Shown in pieces: positions 8,548 through 16,748 of a stretch of 64,000 nt of DNA (positions are counted from its first letter, which is position 1; every line of letters starts with the position of its first letter). Location of the stretch: assembly GCA_900455085.1 (NCBI GenBank), contig UGTZ01000001.1:2076501-2140500 (forward strand). The letters run 5' to 3'. Origin of the DNA: Providencia rettgeri. GTDB lineage: Bacteria > Pseudomonadota > Gammaproteobacteria > Enterobacterales > Enterobacteriaceae. The notes under the pieces are model-generated. The model did not search any database and was not told the DNA's origin. It saw only the letters and a list, made by a program, of their open reading frames with translations. Both the position numbers and the translations under genes were made by a program.

Positions 8548-8880
8548 CTCAAATGTTTTCTAGTTTTACGGTAGCAGAAGTATACACAACTTCATTTCAT
8601 GATGACAAAGGCTGCTTGTGCGGTATTTCCCATTTTTAGGGTAAAAAAAGCACAATCAGAATAAGTTACTGGCCAATAGCACCTAAAATGAGCGGAATTT
8701 TTGTAAAAAGAGGTTAATTGCATATTTTCCTCAAATTTGACGCTCTAAATTAGAGTACCATTTATTCTATAAACGCATTACGTGCAATGCCATAAATGAT
8801 ATCTATCATAAAATGGCAGTACCTTAATATTGTAATCATTTGAAAAATAAAATCATCATAGAAATATGAAGGAATTGTCG
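8548..8880. other. Divergent regulatory spacer before mgrB
   Basis: This stretch separates the leftward AraC-family gene from mgrB and must hold both promoters. I looked for a PhoP box (GGTTTA direct repeat, 5-base spacing) upstream of mgrB and did not find a convincing one. No other gene is seen. Confidence 0.5.
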
Positions 8881-9027
8881 GTGTTTGGTCGTAAATTAAT
8901 TATTGCTGTAAGTGCTGTTTTAGCGTGTCTTTTTTTCTATCTCTTAGCGATGGACAACCTGTGTGATCAGGGAGGAGAAAACTTTATTTTTGGTATTTGT
9001 CGTGTAACTGACTTGTTACCATTTTGA
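8881..9027 (+). CDS. mgrB: PhoP/PhoQ feedback inhibitor MgrB
   Basis: This 48-residue single-pass inner-membrane peptide binds the sensor kinase PhoQ and represses it. One transmembrane segment (about residues 6-23) is followed by a periplasmic tail with the family signature ACLFF...NLCDQ...FIFGICRVTDLLPF. It retains the two conserved periplasmic cysteines in LCDQ and GICR that form the functional disulfide. E. coli MgrB has 47 residues. I choose the GTG at 8881 because AAGGAA lies six bases upstream and the length then fits; an in-frame ATG at 8866 would add five residues and lacks a ribosome-binding site. pagP, a classic PhoP target in other enterics, lies 1.7 kb away. Confidence 0.92.
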   Translation: MFGRKLIIAVSAVLACLFFYLLAMDNLCDQGGENFIFGICRVTDLLPF

Positions 9028-9257
9028 ATTTGCTTTTTAATGCACAATCCATGATATTGAGTTGGGGTAGCTATCCCGCTGTATCATTTTGTTATGTGAT
9101 GAAAAAAAATAACTAATAGCACCTGCTTTTGGGCCGTAAGATATGGTAAAAACAGCGCCAGAAGAATGTAGTGTTAATAAGAAAATTCAAATAAACTTGT
9201 GTCATTATCATTATTTTGGACGATAAAAAGCAAGTAAGAGGACGAAAGGGTAAAGTT

Positions 9258-10634
9258 ATGGCGCAACAGCAACAGACGCTAAAGCGGGGATTAAAAAACA
9301 GGCATATCCAATTGATTGCTTTGGGAGGCGCTGTTGGTACAGGGTTATTCCTTGGAATAGCAACAACCATACAAATGGCAGGGCCATCGGTTTTACTTGG
9401 CTACGCACTGTGTGGGGTTATTGCTTTTCTTATTATGCGCCAGTTGGGAGAAATGATTGTTCAGGAACCTGTCGCGGGTTCGTTTAGTCATTTTGCATTT
9501 AAGTATTGGGGTGGCTTTGCGGGTTTTCTCTCAGGGTGGAACTACTGGGTCATGTTTATCCTTGTTGGGATGACAGAACTCACCGCCGCAGGTAAATATA
9601 TGCAACATTGGTGGCCTGAGCTCCCGATATGGGTTTCTGCTGCGGTATTTTTTATTGCTGTGAATGCGGTTAACTTGGTCAATGTGCGCTCTTATGGGGA
9701 AACGGAATTCTGGTTTGCATTAATCAAAGTCATTGCAGTGGTTGCTATGATTATTTTTGGTTGCTACTTACTGCTCAGCGGTCATGGCGGCCCACAAGCG
9801 AAAGTCAGTAACTTATGGGAATATGGTGGTTTCTTTGCTAATGGCTTTAATGGGCTAATAATGGCTTTGGCAATTATTATGTTTTCATTTGGGGGATTAG
9901 AGCTTGTCGGTATTACCGCCGCAGAGGCAGAAGACCCAGATAAAAGCATTCCAAAAGCGATTAACCAAGTTGTATACCGTATCTTAATTTTTTATATTGG
10001 CTCGTTAGCGGTATTACTCGCATTATATCCTTGGGTTGACCTTGATGGCAAAACAAGCCCATTTGTATTAATTTTCCATGAATTAGGGGACTTACTGGTT
10101 GCTAATTCATTGAACGTTGTCATTCTAATCGCTGCGTTGTCGGTGTATAACAGTGGGGCTTACGCGACAAGCCGTATGTTATATGGCTTGGCACAACAAA
10201 GTAACGCACCTAAATTTCTTGCGAAAGTGAATAAAGGTGGCGTTCCCGTCATGGCTTTATTGGTTTCAGGTATTGCGACTTCTGGCGGGATTTTAATTAA
10301 CTTTGTGATGGAAGGTAAAGCTTTCGAATTGTTAATGTCATTGGTCGTGACAACGTTAGTTCTAAACTGGATTATGATTTGTGTTTCAAATTTGAAGTTC
10401 AGAGCAGCAATGAACAAACAAGGTGTTGAAACGAAATTTAAAAGCATTTGGTATCCATTTGGGAACTATCTGTGCTTAGCATTTTTACTGCTGATTTTAG
10501 GGATCATCCTAACAATGGACGGTTTGCGCATTTCAGTATTAATTATGCCATTATGGATAGCAGTTCTATGGGTTGGATACCAATTCTCAGGGGCTAAAAA
10601 ACAAGACCTAGCCAAAAGCCAACAATTAAGTTAG
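9258..10634 (+). CDS. aroP: Aromatic amino acid permease AroP
   Basis: This 458-residue inner-membrane permease of the APC amino acid transporter family imports phenylalanine, tyrosine and tryptophan; E. coli AroP has 457. Shared stretches are LKRGLKNRHIQLIALGGAVG, EPVAGSFSHFAFKYWG, SGWNYWVMF, GGLELVGITAAEAEDPDKS and PFVLIFHELGD. Twelve hydrophobic segments are visible. I use the ATG at 9258, seven bases after AAAGGG, rather than the TTG 14 codons upstream. PheP is a close alternative, but the N-terminus and length fit AroP better. Confidence 0.87.
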   Translation: MAQQQQTLKRGLKNRHIQLIALGGAVGTGLFLGIATTIQMAGPSVLLGYALCGVIAFLIMRQLGEMIVQEPVAGSFSHFAFKYWGGFAGFLSGWNYWVMFILVGMTELTAAGKYMQHWWPELPIWVSAAVFFIAVNAVNLVNVRSYGETEFWFALIKVIAVVAMIIFGCYLLLSGHGGPQAKVSNLWEYGGFFANGFNGLIMALAIIMFSFGGLELVGITAAEAEDPDKSIPKAINQVVYRILIFYIGSLAVLLALYPWVDLDGKTSPFVLIFHELGDLLVANSLNVVILIAALSVYNSGAYATSRMLYGLAQQSNAPKFLAKVNKGGVPVMALLVSGIATSGGILINFVMEGKAFELLMSLVVTTLVLNWIMICVSNLKFRAAMNKQGVETKFKSIWYPFGNYLCLAFLLLILGIILTMDGLRISVLIMPLWIAVLWVGYQFSGAKKQDLAKSQQLS

Positions 10635-10655
10635 ATTTGGTTTTTTCTTATAATA

Positions 10656-10690
10656 AAAAGACCGGTGGGAATACCCGACCGGTCTTTTTA
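10656..10690. terminator. Bidirectional terminator between aroP and pagP
   Basis: A 12-bp perfect stem (10656-10667 and 10679-10690) with A-run and T-run ends lies between convergent genes. Confidence 0.9.
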
Positions 10691-10711
10691 TACTGCGATG
10701 AAGTCGTTAGG

Positions 10712-11287
10712 TCACCATTGCCAACGTAGCCAAGCAAATAATACGTTACCGTTATTATAAGTCCCTGGAATATAAGTGGCTTGCAGCGAAAGCTTGTCAT
10801 ATTCCACTGATACTAGCGGGAGCGGTGCTGGGATTGGAATATAGTACATATCCCTACGGGCAGTGACACTCAGAGTGAAACCTGCTCCCATGCGAAAACC
10901 ATCAATGTCCCCTGGGATCCACATTTTTTGGAATGCATAACCACCAATTGGCTCCCAATCATTATGTGAATCTTTAAATGCCATTGCATAGATAGCATGC
11001 CAGTCATTGTCTTCATCATAACGATATTTACCAAGGCCAAAACCCCAAGGTCGCTCGTTATACTCATCCGTTTTTTTCTTGTCGTACATTGCACGGTTGT
11101 GCCAAGTCACCGCTGGAACATATAACTCATATTTGTCAGAGTCCCATGTGGTACTGACATTATTTTTAAATTTATCCCATAAATTTGCCGATTGTTCTTG
11201 CGCAACGGCAGGCGATGATATGCAGATTGAGGCGCTCATGAGTAGCGAAGCACCTACAGCCAACTGTATGTTTTTATAAACTCTCAT
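10712..11287 (-). CDS. pagP: Lipid A palmitoyltransferase PagP
   Basis: This 191-residue outer-membrane beta-barrel enzyme transfers palmitate from phospholipid to lipid A, which lowers envelope permeability to cationic peptides. A Sec signal peptide (about 1-29, ending AVAQ) precedes an N-terminal amphipathic helix (LWDKFKNNVSTTWDSD). Catalytic-type residues are visible in TWHNR (His) and in DSHNDWEP (Asp-Ser). GKYRYDEDNDWHAIYAMAF and the C-terminal FAWLRWQW, ending in an aromatic residue, are family-typical. It is monocistronic. In other enterics it is PhoP-activated; no PhoP box was identified here. Confidence 0.94.
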   Translation of the reverse strand: MRVYKNIQLAVGASLLMSASICISSPAVAQEQSANLWDKFKNNVSTTWDSDKYELYVPAVTWHNRAMYDKKKTDEYNERPWGFGLGKYRYDEDNDWHAIYAMAFKDSHNDWEPIGGYAFQKMWIPGDIDGFRMGAGFTLSVTARRDMYYIPIPAPLPLVSVEYDKLSLQATYIPGTYNNGNVLFAWLRWQW

Positions 11288-11953
11288 TGTAAATCCAGTT
11301 CTGTATCGCAGATATAAAAATGATGATTAGCTCGCTAATGATTATCAGATTAGCATTATTATTATAATTTTGAGCTCAATTATTTTAATTAAGATGTACA
11401 GAATATAACAGTATTAATTACATAGTTAAGGATAATAACTCGCTGGTCATATTAGAACTGTTTAATTTTGCCTATTTTTAAGGGGGATAACCGACAGTAG
11501 AAAGGGATATTAGCTCATCAAATTGGTTATTGAATAGGTTAATTCTCCTAAAAACCAATAATTGACAAAATACTCCATTTTTAAATTAGATAATGTGATT
11601 ACTTGATGAAAATAAATGAGCTGAATTGAGTTAAAAAAAGATAAGAAAAACTAATGTATCACTCATTATAGCTGTGGCTAACTTTCTGTAATAAAGAGAT
11701 ATTTCGTATTATTTAGGTGATAAGGACTAATAATGTTGATAGAGCAGACATTTATGAAAAATAGCGTGCAAACAAATCCAAAAAGTATGACGCACGTCAA
11801 ATAATGACTTGTCTCAATGGGATGAAATGGAGGACATAGGCGGCGGTTATAAGTTGCTGCATGTCAACACGGCTAGGAGCTAATTTTTGAAAGTTTATGG
11901 CAGATACATTGCTGTAAGCAACATTAGCTTCTAACTAAAAAAGGAACATCACC
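11288..11953. other. Divergent spacer between pagP and yjjI
   Basis: About 670 AT-rich bases. Seen: a 6-bp inverted repeat GCTAAT/ATTAGC at 11334-11354 that matches 13 of 19 positions of the Fur consensus, close to pagP; a TTGACA at 11572-11577 with no well-spaced -10; and a 23-codon frame at 11733-11804 with AAGGA six bases before its ATG. No FNR box could be found despite the expected anaerobic use of yjjI. Confidence 0.45.
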
Positions 11954-13510
11954 ATGATGAAACGCCAAGAACCACTGACTGAATACCAAGCTAAATGCTT
12001 GGCTATCGCCACAGATAAAATATTATCACCAAAACAAAAAGCCAATTTTTTAGCGGTAGAAGCGGATAGCCACATTCCCTATCTTGCGGTGAGCGAACCC
12101 CTCGCAGAGGCGTTAAGTGAACGTGTTATTTGTGATATGTATGAAGGAAATGCACCATATAAGCCGCGCTATGTGTTGCCTGACTATGTAAAATACCTCA
12201 ATCAAGGTTCAACATACTTAGAATTAGCCCCTGCAGAGGACTTTGATGATGCGCTTAATCATCTGATGATTTTGTATCATCACGTTCCGTCGGTAACCAA
12301 TTTCCCTGTATTTTTAGGGTACTTAGATAAAGTACTCATGCCATATGTAGGTGAATTGACAGAAGAACAATTGTATACAAAATTAAAAAGATTTTGGATA
12401 CAATTAGACCGAACTCTACCTGATGCCTTTATGCATGCCAATATTGGGCCGGATGACAACGTGATTTGCCGTTTGATTTTACGTATTGATGCAGAACTGA
12501 AACAAGTAGCACCTAACCTGACATTTGTTTATCACCCACAGCGCACACCTGAATCACTTTTCTTACAAGCGATTGAAAATATTTGTGAATGCAGCAAACC
12601 GCATATTGCGAATGATATCATTCATCGTGCTGAATTTGATGAACAAGGTTACGGCATTGTTAGCTGTTATAATGCATTGCCTGTTGCAGGCGGAGGAAGC
12701 ACTTTAGTCCGTATTAATTTGCGTGAGGTTGCGTTACGCAGTCAAAATTCAGCTGATTTTTTAAATGTGCAATTGAAAAAGTATTGTGAGTTACAAATGG
12801 AACTCATTGAAACACGTAGCGCATTTTTATTTGAGGAATCAAACTTCTTCCAAACCAGTTTTCTTGTTCAAGAAGGGTTAATAGAACCAGAACGCTTTGC
12901 CCCGATGTTTGGTATTTATGGTTTAGCCGAAGCCGTGAATATCCTCATGGAAAAAGACGGAGCGAAAGGCGCATATCAAGCAAATTCACCCGCCTTACCA
13001 CTGTCTTATCAAATCAGTGAACAGTTGGCAGACTTTGTCGAAACCACACCTGTTAAATATGGTTATAAAAACCGAGCCATGCTCCATGCTCAATCTGGGA
13101 TCAGTTCGGATATAGGAACTACACCGGGGGCTCGCATTCCATACGGTGAAGAGCCGGATCCTGTTTCGCATATCCAAGCCGTAGCTCCTCATCACAAACA
13201 CTATTTATCTGGGATCAGTGACATTTTAACCATCGATGAAACGATTAAACAAAACCCGCAAGCACTAATGCAATTATGCAAAGGGGCATTTAACTGTGGA
13301 ATGCGTGAGTTTACTGCAAACGTGGCGAGTAATGATTTAGTCCGTGTTACTGGCTACATGGTACGTCTGTCGGATATCGAAAAATACAAAGAACAAGGTT
13401 CTAGAAGTAACACTACCTGGTTAGGGGAGGAAGCGACTAAGAACTGTAAAATTACAGCCCGTCAGCAACGAGTAATTAGTCATGAGCAATCGATGCGCTA
13501 CGCTGAATAA
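11954..13510 (+). CDS. yjjI: YjjI-family glycyl radical enzyme
   Basis: This 518-residue cytoplasmic protein belongs to the YjjI (DUF3029) family of predicted glycyl radical enzymes; E. coli YjjI has 516. The glycyl radical loop is seen as RVTGYMVRL, with the radical glycine at 467, about 50 residues from the C-terminus as expected. A candidate thiyl-radical cysteine is C238 in VSCYNALPVAGGG. The GY loop resembles that of anaerobic ribonucleotide reductase more than pyruvate formate-lyase. The substrate is unknown. The ATG at 11954 lies seven bases after AAGGAA. It overlaps the activase gene yjjW by 29 bases, so the two are translationally linked. Confidence 0.92.
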   Translation: MMKRQEPLTEYQAKCLAIATDKILSPKQKANFLAVEADSHIPYLAVSEPLAEALSERVICDMYEGNAPYKPRYVLPDYVKYLNQGSTYLELAPAEDFDDALNHLMILYHHVPSVTNFPVFLGYLDKVLMPYVGELTEEQLYTKLKRFWIQLDRTLPDAFMHANIGPDDNVICRLILRIDAELKQVAPNLTFVYHPQRTPESLFLQAIENICECSKPHIANDIIHRAEFDEQGYGIVSCYNALPVAGGGSTLVRINLREVALRSQNSADFLNVQLKKYCELQMELIETRSAFLFEESNFFQTSFLVQEGLIEPERFAPMFGIYGLAEAVNILMEKDGAKGAYQANSPALPLSYQISEQLADFVETTPVKYGYKNRAMLHAQSGISSDIGTTPGARIPYGEEPDPVSHIQAVAPHHKHYLSGISDILTIDETIKQNPQALMQLCKGAFNCGMREFTANVASNDLVRVTGYMVRLSDIEKYKEQGSRSNTTWLGEEATKNCKITARQQRVISHEQSMRYAE

Positions 13511-14348
13511 GGTTATTCCTTTTTCCTGTGTAGATGGGCCGGGTAATCGGCATGTTATCTTTTTGCAAGGTTGCAATTTACGGTGTTTGAATTGCCATAA
13601 TCCATATACCATGGCGCTTTGTGACCATTGTGGGGACTGTGTTTTTACCTGTCCTCACAATGGGTTATCGTTTGTAGATGGTCAGGTTATCTGGGATAGC
13701 GATGCCTACCAGCTTTGTGATACCTGTTTACAAACTTGCACTAAAAATTCAAGCCCGATGACGGTGCCATTAAGTGTTAATGACGCCATCAATGACTTGA
13801 AAAAAAATGTTGTTTTCCTGAATGGAGTAACGATCAGTGGTGGGGAAGCAACAACACAATTACCTTTTATTATTGAATTATTTAAAGCAATTAAGGCTAC
13901 ACCGGAGCTCAAGCATTTAACCTGCTTTATTGACAGTAATGGGCATCTGGCTTCTGCGGGTTGGAATAAAGTGATTGAGTATACGGATGGCGTGATGATT
14001 GACCTGAAATCATGGAGTGATGAGTGTGCTTTAAGGCTAACAGGAAAAGATAACCAGCGTGTTTTTCAATCAATTCAATATTTGGCGCAAGTGGGGAAAT
14101 TGTATGAATTGCGTTTATTGTATATTCCTCAGCAAACAGATTACTTAGAGCATATTGATAAACTTGCTGATTTCCTAAATCAATTGCCTACAAACACACG
14201 GATAAAGATTAACGCCTTTCAACAACATGGCGTAAAAAATGAAGCAGCTAGCTGGCCTGCGGCAACCCAAACAGAAGTGGAGGCATTCGCTCAACTATTA
14301 CGACAACGAGGCGTTGGTTATATTCATTTGCCTAATGTGTACTTATAA
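13482..14348 (+). CDS. yjjW: YjjW radical SAM glycyl radical enzyme activase
   Basis: This 288-residue radical S-adenosylmethionine protein is predicted to install the glycyl radical on YjjI; E. coli YjjW has 287. The radical SAM cluster is CNLRCLNC (three cysteines in C-x3-C-x2-C, around residues 31-38). It is followed by an inserted ferredoxin-like domain with two cysteine sets, CDHCGDCVFTCP and CDTCLQTC, as in other activases with extra 4Fe-4S clusters. VTISGGEAT is the SAM-binding GGE motif. It begins inside the end of yjjI. Confidence 0.92.
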   Translation: MSNRCATLNKVIPFSCVDGPGNRHVIFLQGCNLRCLNCHNPYTMALCDHCGDCVFTCPHNGLSFVDGQVIWDSDAYQLCDTCLQTCTKNSSPMTVPLSVNDAINDLKKNVVFLNGVTISGGEATTQLPFIIELFKAIKATPELKHLTCFIDSNGHLASAGWNKVIEYTDGVMIDLKSWSDECALRLTGKDNQRVFQSIQYLAQVGKLYELRLLYIPQQTDYLEHIDKLADFLNQLPTNTRIKINAFQQHGVKNEAASWPAATQTEVEAFAQLLRQRGVGYIHLPNVYL

Positions 14349-14542
14349 ATCATGTCAATTTTTCCTGTGTGAGATATCCTCTCTTTTTATCTAACTCATT
14401 AAAATTCATTCACTAACCGCTGGTATTTGTTAAATGTTATGAGACAATTAAGGCGGTTTTATTGTTTGGTTTAAAATGATGTCAGTAAACCTTGCTTATC
14501 AATCTATTCAATTGCTTTAGCCGACGAAAAGGGGAATCACAC

Positions 14543-15340
14543 ATGAGGATCAATGCGTTAACCATAGCCGGAACAGACCCATCGGGTGGGGCGGGTATTC
14601 AGGCAGATTTAAAAACGTTCTCTGCATTAGAGGCTTATGGTACGAGTGTGATGACAGCATTGGTGGCTCAAAATACCCGAGGAGTGCAATCTGTTCAAGA
14701 CTTACCCCCTGAATTTGTAGCGGCACAATTAGACTCGGTTCTCAGTGATGTGCGAATTGATAGCGCAAAAATCGGTATGCTGTTTAACCAAAGTAATGTC
14801 GCAGTTGTGGCGAATGCGCTGAAACAATATCCTATTCCGTATGTGGTATTGGACACTGTAATGGTGGCTAAAAGTGGCGACCCGTTGCTATTACCAGATG
14901 CGGTTGATGCGCTACGTCAACAGTTATTACCCCTCGTTTCTATTATTACACCAAATCTACCCGAAGCCGCGGTATTGTTAGACGAAAAAGTCGCACAAAC
15001 AGAAAGCCAAATGCTGACTCAAGGGTATAAATTGCTTGAGAAAGGTTGCCAAGCGGTATTGATGAAAGGTGGTCATCTAAGTGATGCTGAAAGCCCAGAT
15101 TGGTTAATCACACCAGAAGGTGAATGGCGTTTTACGTCAGTTCGTATAAATACTAAAAATACCCATGGTACAGGGTGTACTTTGTCAGCAGCTTTAGCTG
15201 CATTGCGGCCTCGTTGCGCTGATTGGCAAGAAGCGGTTACGCAGGCTAAAGCGTATTTACAAGCTGCGTTAGAACAAGCAGATAGCTTAGAGGTTGGAAA
15301 GGGAATTGGTCCTGTGCATCACTTCCATGCATGGTGGTAA
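14543..15340 (+). CDS. thiD: Hydroxymethylpyrimidine/phosphomethylpyrimidine kinase ThiD
   Basis: This 265-residue cytoplasmic kinase phosphorylates HMP and then HMP-phosphate for thiamine synthesis; E. coli ThiD has 266. Motifs of the ribokinase fold are ALTIAGTDPSGGAGIQADLK at the N-terminus, VMVAKSGDPLL, TPNLPEAAVLL, and the catalytic anion-hole loop NTHGTGCTLSAALAA. I use the ATG at 14543 after AAAAGGGG; the frame extends 17 codons upstream without family support. No other thi genes or TPP riboswitch are adjacent. Confidence 0.94.
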   Translation: MRINALTIAGTDPSGGAGIQADLKTFSALEAYGTSVMTALVAQNTRGVQSVQDLPPEFVAAQLDSVLSDVRIDSAKIGMLFNQSNVAVVANALKQYPIPYVVLDTVMVAKSGDPLLLPDAVDALRQQLLPLVSIITPNLPEAAVLLDEKVAQTESQMLTQGYKLLEKGCQAVLMKGGHLSDAESPDWLITPEGEWRFTSVRINTKNTHGTGCTLSAALAALRPRCADWQEAVTQAKAYLQAALEQADSLEVGKGIGPVHHFHAWW

Positions 15341-15352
15341 CCTTAAAAGATT

Positions 15353-15376
15353 GAAAGCCCAAATACTTGGGCTTTC
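15353..15376. terminator. Terminator between thiD and yegS
   Basis: A 10-bp perfect stem (15353-15362 and 15367-15376) with a 4-base loop sits between convergent genes. The T-run is short on both sides. Confidence 0.72.
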
Positions 15377-15386
15377 ATATTATGTT

Positions 15387-16286
15387 TTAGGTTAATAAGT
15401 TGCATTGAGGAGGTAACCGGCACTGAATGGCGTTTGGCTGCACTGAGAACGTAAAGGTATCTCCCGAGAGTGGCTCACCATCAAGGTTTAAGATCATATC
15501 GTGAGGAGATGAAATTTTTACCCACGATAATTGCTTTTCAACTAAGTGTTCGTTTTTATCAGCTGAAAATAAATTCGATAAAAATGCGGGTATCACATCC
15601 CTTGCAGGAATAATCAGTAAATTTAATGCACCGTCATTAATGAGTGCTTGTGGTGTCAATTGCTGACCTCCACCTGCTTGTCGGCCGTTTCCGACAGCAA
15701 TGACTAACGTTTCTCCCTCCCAACTAAAATTTTCCCCTTCAATATGGCAAATGTCCGTTTTTAGTGTGTCAGGACGCAGTAAGCCATTTATCACGTAAGC
15801 CGCTCCCCCTAATGCTGACTTTAGTGCTACTGGTGTTTCGGTGGTAATACGTGTCCCAAAGCCGCCAGTGGCCATATTGAGGAAATAATATTGCTCATTG
15901 ACTTGCGCAATATCAATAGGCACAGCCTTGCCTTTTAATGAGAGTGCTAGGGCAGATTCAATATCCATTGGGATATTCGCGCTAGTGGCAAAATCATTTG
16001 CTGTACCCATCGGAAGGACCCCTAAAGCAGGACGAGACTCGCTAGGGAACTTCATCAGGGTGCTGGCAACCGCATTCACTGTGCCATCACCTCCGGCGGC
16101 AATAATGGTATCAACACCGTGTTTTATCGCCTGAGAAATAAAATAATGCGTATCATCCAGCTCCCAAGGAATACGGACTTGAATTTTATGGCCTTCTTTA
16201 CGCAGGTGAGTAATGGCTTTTCGCAGCTCAATGTGATTTGCTTGTTTACCATTAAGAATAACCATGGCTGACTGATATTGATTCAT
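15387..16286 (-). CDS. yegS: Lipid kinase YegS
   Basis: This 299-residue protein of the diacylglycerol/sphingosine kinase family phosphorylates lipid at the membrane; E. coli YegS also has 299. Seen are the nucleotide-binding motif AAGGDGTVNAVAS, GVLPMGTANDFATS, GGFGTRIT and the C-terminal DGALNLLIIPARD and NLDGEPL. The start at 16286 (MNQYQSAMV) matches family length; the open frame runs 11 codons further but without a ribosome-binding site. Confidence 0.93.
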   Translation of the reverse strand: MNQYQSAMVILNGKQANHIELRKAITHLRKEGHKIQVRIPWELDDTHYFISQAIKHGVDTIIAAGGDGTVNAVASTLMKFPSESRPALGVLPMGTANDFATSANIPMDIESALALSLKGKAVPIDIAQVNEQYYFLNMATGGFGTRITTETPVALKSALGGAAYVINGLLRPDTLKTDICHIEGENFSWEGETLVIAVGNGRQAGGGQQLTPQALINDGALNLLIIPARDVIPAFLSNLFSADKNEHLVEKQLSWVKISSPHDMILNLDGEPLSGDTFTFSVQPNAIQCRLPPQCNLLT

Positions 16287-16748
16287 AAATACCCATCCAT
16301 TTGGCTTAACGTATGTCAAATATTCGTTAAAATGAGTATAAATGGATTAATAAAATATTGATGAGCTTTTTTTAGTTTTTTTACAGAAATAGAGTTAACA
16401 AGAGAAATGAAATAAAGTAGCAGATAAAAGAAATGGCTAGCTCAAGGGAGATTGAGCCAGCCAAGGAGGTGGTTCCTAGTCTTATTTTATGACTTTCTAG
16501 TTCTTCGTTTTCGAGAGTGACTATACGATATTGAATAACCAATTGATGTGATCTGTTGCATAAAATTGGATATTCAGCGCATTTTTTAATGGAAATGTCA
16601 ATAACGCGAATGATTATCATATAAGAAAAAAGCATATAAAGTGAAATAATATCGTTTTATATATTAAAAAAAGCCAAAATATCAAAGTATTAAACGATGA
16701 TGTTTTGGCTTATAGTGAACAAGCTATTTAAAAATAACTAAGTGGTGA
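16287..16748. other. Spacer upstream of yegS, downstream of trhP
   Basis: About 460 AT-rich bases. It carries the trhP terminator at its right end. An 84-codon leftward frame (16381-16635) has no ribosome-binding site and a low-complexity hydrophobic end, so I do not call it a gene. Confidence 0.55.
16671..16711 (-). terminator. Intrinsic terminator of trhP
   Basis: Read leftward, AAGCCAAAA (16703-16711) pairs with TTTTGGCTT (16671-16679) across a 23-base loop, then a run of Ts follows. Confidence 0.75.

Noticed and set aside
11288..11953. FNR box for yjjI
   Set aside because: Expected for an oxygen-sensitive radical enzyme, but no TTGAT-N4-ATCAA match was found.
16381..16635. Leftward 84-codon frame with a hydrophobic end
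   Set aside because: There is no ribosome-binding site, composition is that of AT-rich spacer, and no family is recognised.
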